Assembly: GCA_004524385.1 (NCBI GenBank)
Contig: SDNM01000048.1
Span: 1 to 9,041, forward strand
Origin: Promethearchaeota archaeon
Lineage (GTDB): Archaea > Asgardarchaeota > Lokiarchaeia > Sigyniarchaeales > SOKP01
Length of the DNA: 9,041 bases
Reading direction: 5' to 3'
In this document: positions 6,267 to 9,041 of the stretch, piece by piece
Position numbering within the stretch: position 1 is the stretch's first letter
How the letters are laid out: each line of letters starts with the position of its first letter
Translations under genes and position numbers: made by a program
Notes under the pieces: model-generated
The model's database searches: none
Seen by the model: the letters and a program-made list of their open reading frames with translations, nothing else
What the model was told of the DNA's origin: nothing

Positions 6267-7502
6267 GTGAAAAATCAAACTCCTTTAGAATTCTACAACT
6301 TAATCAAGATAAATCCATCTCCTGAAATTTGGCTTAAATCAAGGAAAGTAAAAATTAGGATGCTAAAAATTCTGATTTCGAATATCAAAATCAGTTTAGT
6401 GCGATCTGGAATTCCATTTCATAAATTTCAATTAACTAAAGATTCGGCAAGAATTCTTTTCTTTTTCAATAATAAGGATATTTCAAACGCAATAAAAGAT
6501 TTAAAAAAAGTTTTTGGGATTTACTCCTTTAATCCCGCGTTAAGAACTTCAAATAGAATTAAAAATATTGTCGAAAAATTAATTTTAGTAGGAGAAAAGA
6601 TTTTACAAAAAGGAGATACATTTGCTCTCAGAGTTAAGAGATCTGGAAAACATGAATATACTTCTCAAGATATTGCTGAAAAAGGAGGACAGGCAATTAT
6701 TGATAATTTTAAAAATCTTAATTTAAAAGTAAATTTGTCAAATCCCATGAAAAAGATATATGTTGAAGTTCGAGGTGAATTCTCTTATATATATACTGAG
6801 ATAATAAAGACTGAATGGGGCGGGTTACCGATAGAGAAAAATAAAAAGATTTTAGTCCCTGACATTGGAAGATTAAGCGATTTGTTAGCTGGATTCTTAT
6901 TGATGAAAAGGGGATGCGAAATTTATCCAATTTTATTTCAATTGACAAATGACGATTATTTTTTAGAATTACAATTATCTAATTGGAAGGAATTGGCTAA
7001 TTATTCTCCAAAACGTAATTTTATAATCAGAAAGGTTAATCTAATAAAAATAATAGAAAAGATAGAAAATATTTTAAAAGAGAAGAAATATATTTGCGCA
7101 ATCTGCAGACTTATCAGATTTGAATCTCTATCTATAATATTAAAGGAATTTGATATCGAAGGTTTTGATAGAATAAGGGCGATATCTGACGGTGTTAGTT
7201 TGAATAATACTTCATTATGTCCAGACGAAGTGGATTTAGAATCAATTGCCTTCAATTATTTATTTTCTAAATATCCTGTTTTTACACCAACTATAGGTTT
7301 AGAGGCAAATAAGGTTAAAGAATTAATTAGCAAAATATCAAGAGATCTAGTCAATATAGATTATTGCCAATTTAAACCCAGAAATCAAGAAATAAACATT
7401 CGAAGAACATTCGAAGAACTAAAAACTTTATATAAATCGTTAAATTTAAACGATTTAATCCTGGAAAGCTTAAATAATATTGAAGAAATTAAAATTTTTT
7501 GA
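6267..7502 (+). CDS. ThiI-family THUMP protein with a degenerate PP-loop
   Basis: This 411-residue protein has the length of an archaeal ThiI without rhodanese. ThiI adenylates and thiolates U8 of tRNA to 4-thiouridine and in some organisms serves thiazole synthesis. Residues 11-90 match the NFLD region (PEIWLKSRKVKIRMLKILI). Residues 115-178 match THUMP, the tRNA-binding domain (FALRVKRSGKHEYTSQDIAE, then KKIYVEVRGEFSYIY). GGLPIEKNKK (185-194) is the usual linker into the PP-loop domain. There the expected SGGxDS is replaced by IGRLSD (200-205), and the later TGExLGQ-type segment reads ISDGVSLNNTS. The rest of that domain is recognisable: C277-A-I-C280, FTPTIGLEANKVKELISKI, and C367 in DYCQFKPRN at the position of the catalytic ThiI cysteine. 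So ATP activation is doubtful while the tRNA-binding and cysteine features remain. The GTG start is chosen because an in-frame TAA at 6240 blocks extension and the next Met (32) would remove the NFLD start. It sits next to a ThiS/MoaD-like gene. Confidence 0.85.
   Translation: MKNQTPLEFYNLIKINPSPEIWLKSRKVKIRMLKILISNIKISLVRSGIPFHKFQLTKDSARILFFFNNKDISNAIKDLKKVFGIYSFNPALRTSNRIKNIVEKLILVGEKILQKGDTFALRVKRSGKHEYTSQDIAEKGGQAIIDNFKNLNLKVNLSNPMKKIYVEVRGEFSYIYTEIIKTEWGGLPIEKNKKILVPDIGRLSDLLAGFLLMKRGCEIYPILFQLTNDDYFLELQLSNWKELANYSPKRNFIIRKVNLIKIIEKIENILKEKKYICAICRLIRFESLSIILKEFDIEGFDRIRAISDGVSLNNTSLCPDEVDLESIAFNYLFSKYPVFTPTIGLEANKVKELISKISRDLVNIDYCQFKPRNQEINIRRTFEELKTLYKSLNLNDLILESLNNIEEIKIF
7395..7419 (+). 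repeat. 11-base tandem repeat inside the ThiI-like gene
   Basis: AACATTCGAAG occurs twice in perfect tandem (7395-7405 and 7406-7416) and continues for three more bases. The period is not a multiple of three. The downstream frame still matches the ThiI C-terminal pattern (LNLNDLILESLNNIEEIKI), so this is not a frameshift that destroys the end of the protein. Confidence 0.8.
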
Positions 7503-7565
7503 AGAAAATTCAATATTGTGATTAACAAAATAAAATAAAACTTGTTTTAAGTCAAAATGAATTTC

Positions 7566-7574
7566 TTTTTTTTT
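7566..7574 (+). terminator. T9 tract after the ThiI-like gene
   Basis: Nine consecutive T residues lie 63 bases after the TGA at 7500-7502. They are a probable archaeal T-tract terminator and would sit inside the ubiquitin-like gene if that gene were started at 7557, which argues against that start. Confidence 0.4.
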
Positions 7575-7587
7575 ATTAGAATTAACC

Positions 7588-7595
7588 TTAAAATT
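7588..7595 (+). promoter_or_regulatory. Possible TATA element before the ubiquitin-like gene
   Basis: TTAAAATT, preceded by AACC, lies about 35 bases before the ATG at 7626. Initiation near 7616 would give an almost leaderless message, in keeping with the absence of a clear Shine-Dalgarno. The match is weak in such AT-rich DNA. Confidence 0.25.
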
Positions 7596-7625
7596 GAAAT
7601 AGTTTTAATTATAATTGAAAAAAGT

Positions 7626-7907
7626 ATGGCAAAAGTGAATTTAAATTTATTAAACATTTTTTACTTACAGATTAAAGAGAAATCTATAGAGTACAATGGA
7701 AGAACTATAAAAGAAGTAATTTCTAAATTTGTAAAAGATCACGGTCATAAATTAGACGTTCAAATGCTAAACAAAAATAAAAATAAATTAGACAAACAAA
7801 TTCTCATTCTAGTAAACGGGAGGAATATTAAATATTTGAATAATTATAAAACTGAGCTCAAGGATGGAGACAACATTTATTTGAGCGTTCCATTAGCGGG
7901 GGGATAA
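7626..7907 (+). CDS. ThiS/MoaD-type ubiquitin-like sulfur carrier ending in Gly-Gly
   Basis: This 93-residue beta-grasp protein resembles MoaD/ThiS/SAMP/Urm1. MAKVNLNLLNIFYLQIKEK is the first hairpin, SIEYNGRTIKEVISKFVKDH the second strand and main helix, ILILVNGRNI the central strand, and LKDGDNIYLSVPLAGG the classic end. Family members are activated by an E1-like enzyme at the C-terminal glycine to form a thiocarboxylate (sulfur carrier for molybdopterin, thiazole or tRNA thiolation), and some archaeal ones are also conjugated to lysines. The chain ends at GG, so no protease trimming is needed, unlike ubiquitin precursors with an extension. An in-frame ATG at 7557 would add 23 residues rich in Phe and Ile, partly coded by the T9 tract; family length and the terminator-like tract favour 7626. 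The gene follows a ThiI-family gene, suggesting a shared sulfur-transfer pathway. No E1, MoaE or ThiG/ThiF gene lies in the window, so the exact subfamily cannot be decided. Confidence 0.85.
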   Translation: MAKVNLNLLNIFYLQIKEKSIEYNGRTIKEVISKFVKDHGHKLDVQMLNKNKNKLDKQILILVNGRNIKYLNNYKTELKDGDNIYLSVPLAGG

Positions 7908-7948
7908 TTCTAAGAAATATTTAAATCAGTTAGAACAAATATTATTAA

Positions 7949-7972
7949 TTTTTAGATCTTAGTTCATTTTTT
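7949..7972 (+). terminator. T-rich tracts after the ubiquitin-like gene
   Basis: Runs of five T (7949-7953) and six T (7967-7972) lie 42-65 bases after the TAA at 7905-7907. They probably end the middle transcript ahead of the GTPase promoter. No hairpin supports them. Confidence 0.3.
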
Positions 7973-7977
7973 AATAA

Positions 7978-7985
7978 TATAAATA
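7978..7985 (+). promoter_or_regulatory. TATA box (TATAAATA) for the GTPase gene
   Basis: TATAAATA within TAATAATATAAATACT is a good archaeal box A match. Initiation near 8008 would give a leader of about 65 bases containing the strong Shine-Dalgarno. This supports the GTPase being transcribed separately from the preceding gene. Confidence 0.45.
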
Positions 7986-8055
7986 CTAGAAAACCTTACT
8001 TTTTCATTAAGTTCCATTAGAAAATAATTTAAGATTTTTTTCATCTTATTTTTAC

Positions 8056-8062
8056 GAGGTGA
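8056..8062 (+). promoter_or_regulatory. Strong Shine-Dalgarno GAGGTGA for the GTPase gene
   Basis: GAGGTGA is a near-perfect complement of the conserved archaeal 16S rRNA 3' end and lies 10 bases before the ATG at 8073. It fixes the GTPase start and is clearly the best ribosome binding site in the window, suggesting efficient translation of this gene. Confidence 0.8.
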
Positions 8063-8072
8063 AGTTAAAAAA

Positions 8073-9008
8073 ATGGTTCAAAAAATTGCATTTCTTGGAT
8101 TAGACAACGCTGGAAAAACAAGCATCATTACAGCAATTGCACAAAGATTTGGATTCGAAGATGAAATTGCGAATTTAATACCAACTCGAAGAGTTGACAG
8201 AGATACTTTTAATTTTCTGGGTATCGAAATAGTTACAATGGATTTCGGAGGTCAGGCAAAATATAGAGAGGATTATTTGAAAAACCCGGGAAAATATTTA
8301 TCTGGAACAGATCTAATTTATTATGTAATTGATGCGCAGGATTATGAGCGCTATATTGAATCATTAGATTATTTAGATCAAATATTGATATTTTTTAAAG
8401 AAGAGCAGAGTTATCCAAATATTGCTGTCCTTTTTCATAAATTTGATCCACAGATTGTTAAAGAAGGAGAGATTAATAGAAAGATCTTGACTTTAAAACA
8501 AAATCTTGCCAAGTATTCCCAAGCGTTTGACATCTTTTTTTTCGAAACGAGTATATACGACATTAAATCAGTAATGGACGCATTTTCGAGCGGGTTATCA
8601 TTATTATTTGATAAAATAGAGATGATATCTCATTTATTTGCTGAAATAAGTAAAAATTATAATTCCATATTAATAGCTTTATTTGATTCCAGGGGAATTA
8701 CTATTGGCGAATATTATAGACCTCATCTCCAACTACAAGAGAAATTGAAAATTTATGATATATATATTACGGTTCAAAAAAGAATTATAGCTGAAAATCG
8801 TGATTTATTCGAATTCTCAGAAAAGTTTGAAAGCGGCGAGAGATTCTCTGGGATCGTTGAAGTATTGAATTATGGTGGACTGGATTTTTATTTATTATTT
8901 ATTGTAGAGGAGGATGAAGAAAATTTAGAAAAAACAATCAATATTTTAGACAAAATTGAAGCCGCTAAGCCTGAAATGGAAAATTTAATTCTTCAACTTA
9001 TCCAATAA
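8073..9008 (+). CDS. Rag/Gtr-like small GTPase with C-terminal roadblock-like domain
   Basis: This is a 311-residue protein. The N-terminal G domain (1-180) has G1 GLDNAGKTS (9-17, Arf-like), the switch I threonine T38 in PT, G3 DFGGQ (57-61), G4 HKFD (122-125) and G5 ETSIYD (158-163). HKxD in place of NKxD, together with a TSI-aromatic-D G5 motif, is typical of Rag/Gtr GTPases, and the segment TDLIYYVIDAQDYERYIESL resembles their central strand and helix. Residues about 183-311 form a second domain: a helix (HLFAEISKNY), strand ILIALFDSRGITIGEYY, a long helix around 216-240, strands FSGIVEVLNYG and DFYLLFIVEED, and a final helix. This is the roadblock/longin-like pattern of the Rag C-terminal dimerisation domain. 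The N-terminus lacks the Arf myristoylation glycine and amphipathic helix, and there is no C-terminal prenylation cysteine, so membrane recruitment would need a partner. It likely works as a dimeric nucleotide switch. Rag membership is inferred from motifs and domain order. Confidence 0.9.
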   Translation: MVQKIAFLGLDNAGKTSIITAIAQRFGFEDEIANLIPTRRVDRDTFNFLGIEIVTMDFGGQAKYREDYLKNPGKYLSGTDLIYYVIDAQDYERYIESLDYLDQILIFFKEEQSYPNIAVLFHKFDPQIVKEGEINRKILTLKQNLAKYSQAFDIFFFETSIYDIKSVMDAFSSGLSLLFDKIEMISHLFAEISKNYNSILIALFDSRGITIGEYYRPHLQLQEKLKIYDIYITVQKRIIAENRDLFEFSEKFESGERFSGIVEVLNYGGLDFYLLFIVEEDEENLEKTINILDKIEAAKPEMENLILQLIQ

Positions 9009-9041
9009 ATTAGTTCCTTTAATTTATTTTAAAAGTTATAA

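Noticed and set aside
6718..7255. Two minus-strand open frames within the ThiI-like gene
   Set aside because: The + strand shows conserved THUMP and AANH-domain features over the same bases, so these are antisense shadows.
7395..7419. Possible frameshift from the 11-base tandem duplication in the ThiI-like gene
   Set aside because: The downstream frame keeps a ThiI-like C-terminal pattern (LNLNDLILESLNNIEEI) to the stop, so any shift must be old and compensated, or the repeat arose by chance.
8030..8048. Hairpin TAAGAT / ATCTTA around a T-rich loop in the GTPase leader
   Set aside because: There are only six pairs, five of them A-T, in very AT-rich DNA; it is too weak to call a riboswitch or regulatory structure.
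1..9041. CRISPR array, insertion sequence or phage/defence island
   Set aside because: There are no regularly spaced DNA repeats, terminal inverted repeats, transposase or nuclease genes; the only long repeats are diverged protein-level Ig-like units.

Overview
The window looks like a piece of an archaeal genome, most likely an Asgard (Lokiarchaeia-like) archaeon. This is inferred from content, not from a marker gene. The DNA is AT-rich and all six genes lie on the + strand. TATA-type promoter elements and T-tracts flank them, and a GAGGTGA Shine-Dalgarno precedes the last gene. The gene set mixes eukaryote-like signalling proteins (a Rag/Gtr-like GTPase and a longin plus winged-helix protein) with archaeal sulfur-transfer proteins. 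No tRNA, rRNA, CRISPR array, transposase or phage gene was found.

Left block (1-4321). A very large surface protein enters from the left edge, so its start is missing. It consists of about nine Ig-like beta-rich repeats of roughly 105 residues, one membrane span and a lysine-rich cytoplasmic tail. After 29 bases, with no terminator in between, comes a cytosolic protein with an N-terminal longin-like domain and two predicted winged-helix domains. The two genes probably share a transcript. A T8 tract at 4338-4345 probably ends it.

Middle block (4322-7907). A 312-base AT-rich gap holds TATA candidates and a short direct repeat. It precedes a tandem metallophosphoesterase: the first half carries every catalytic motif, while the second half has the same layout with nearly all metal ligands replaced. 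Next comes a ThiI-family protein with NFLD and THUMP domains. It has lost its PP-loop ATP motif but keeps a CxxC and the catalytic-type cysteine. It is followed by a 93-residue ThiS/MoaD-type ubiquitin-like protein ending exactly in AGG. The last two suggest a sulfur-relay or modifier pair.

Right block (7908-9041). After a 165-base intergenic region with its own promoter candidate and the strongest ribosome binding site in the window comes a GTPase. It has an Arf-like P-loop, Rag-like G3 to G5 motifs and a C-terminal roadblock/longin-like domain, which is the Rag/Gtr domain order.

The main interest is that two domain architectures recalling the eukaryotic Rag-GATOR1 module (Rag GTPase, and NPRL2-like longin plus winged helix) occur within 5 kb, and that two proteins (phosphoesterase half 2, ThiI-like) appear to keep their fold while losing catalytic motifs.
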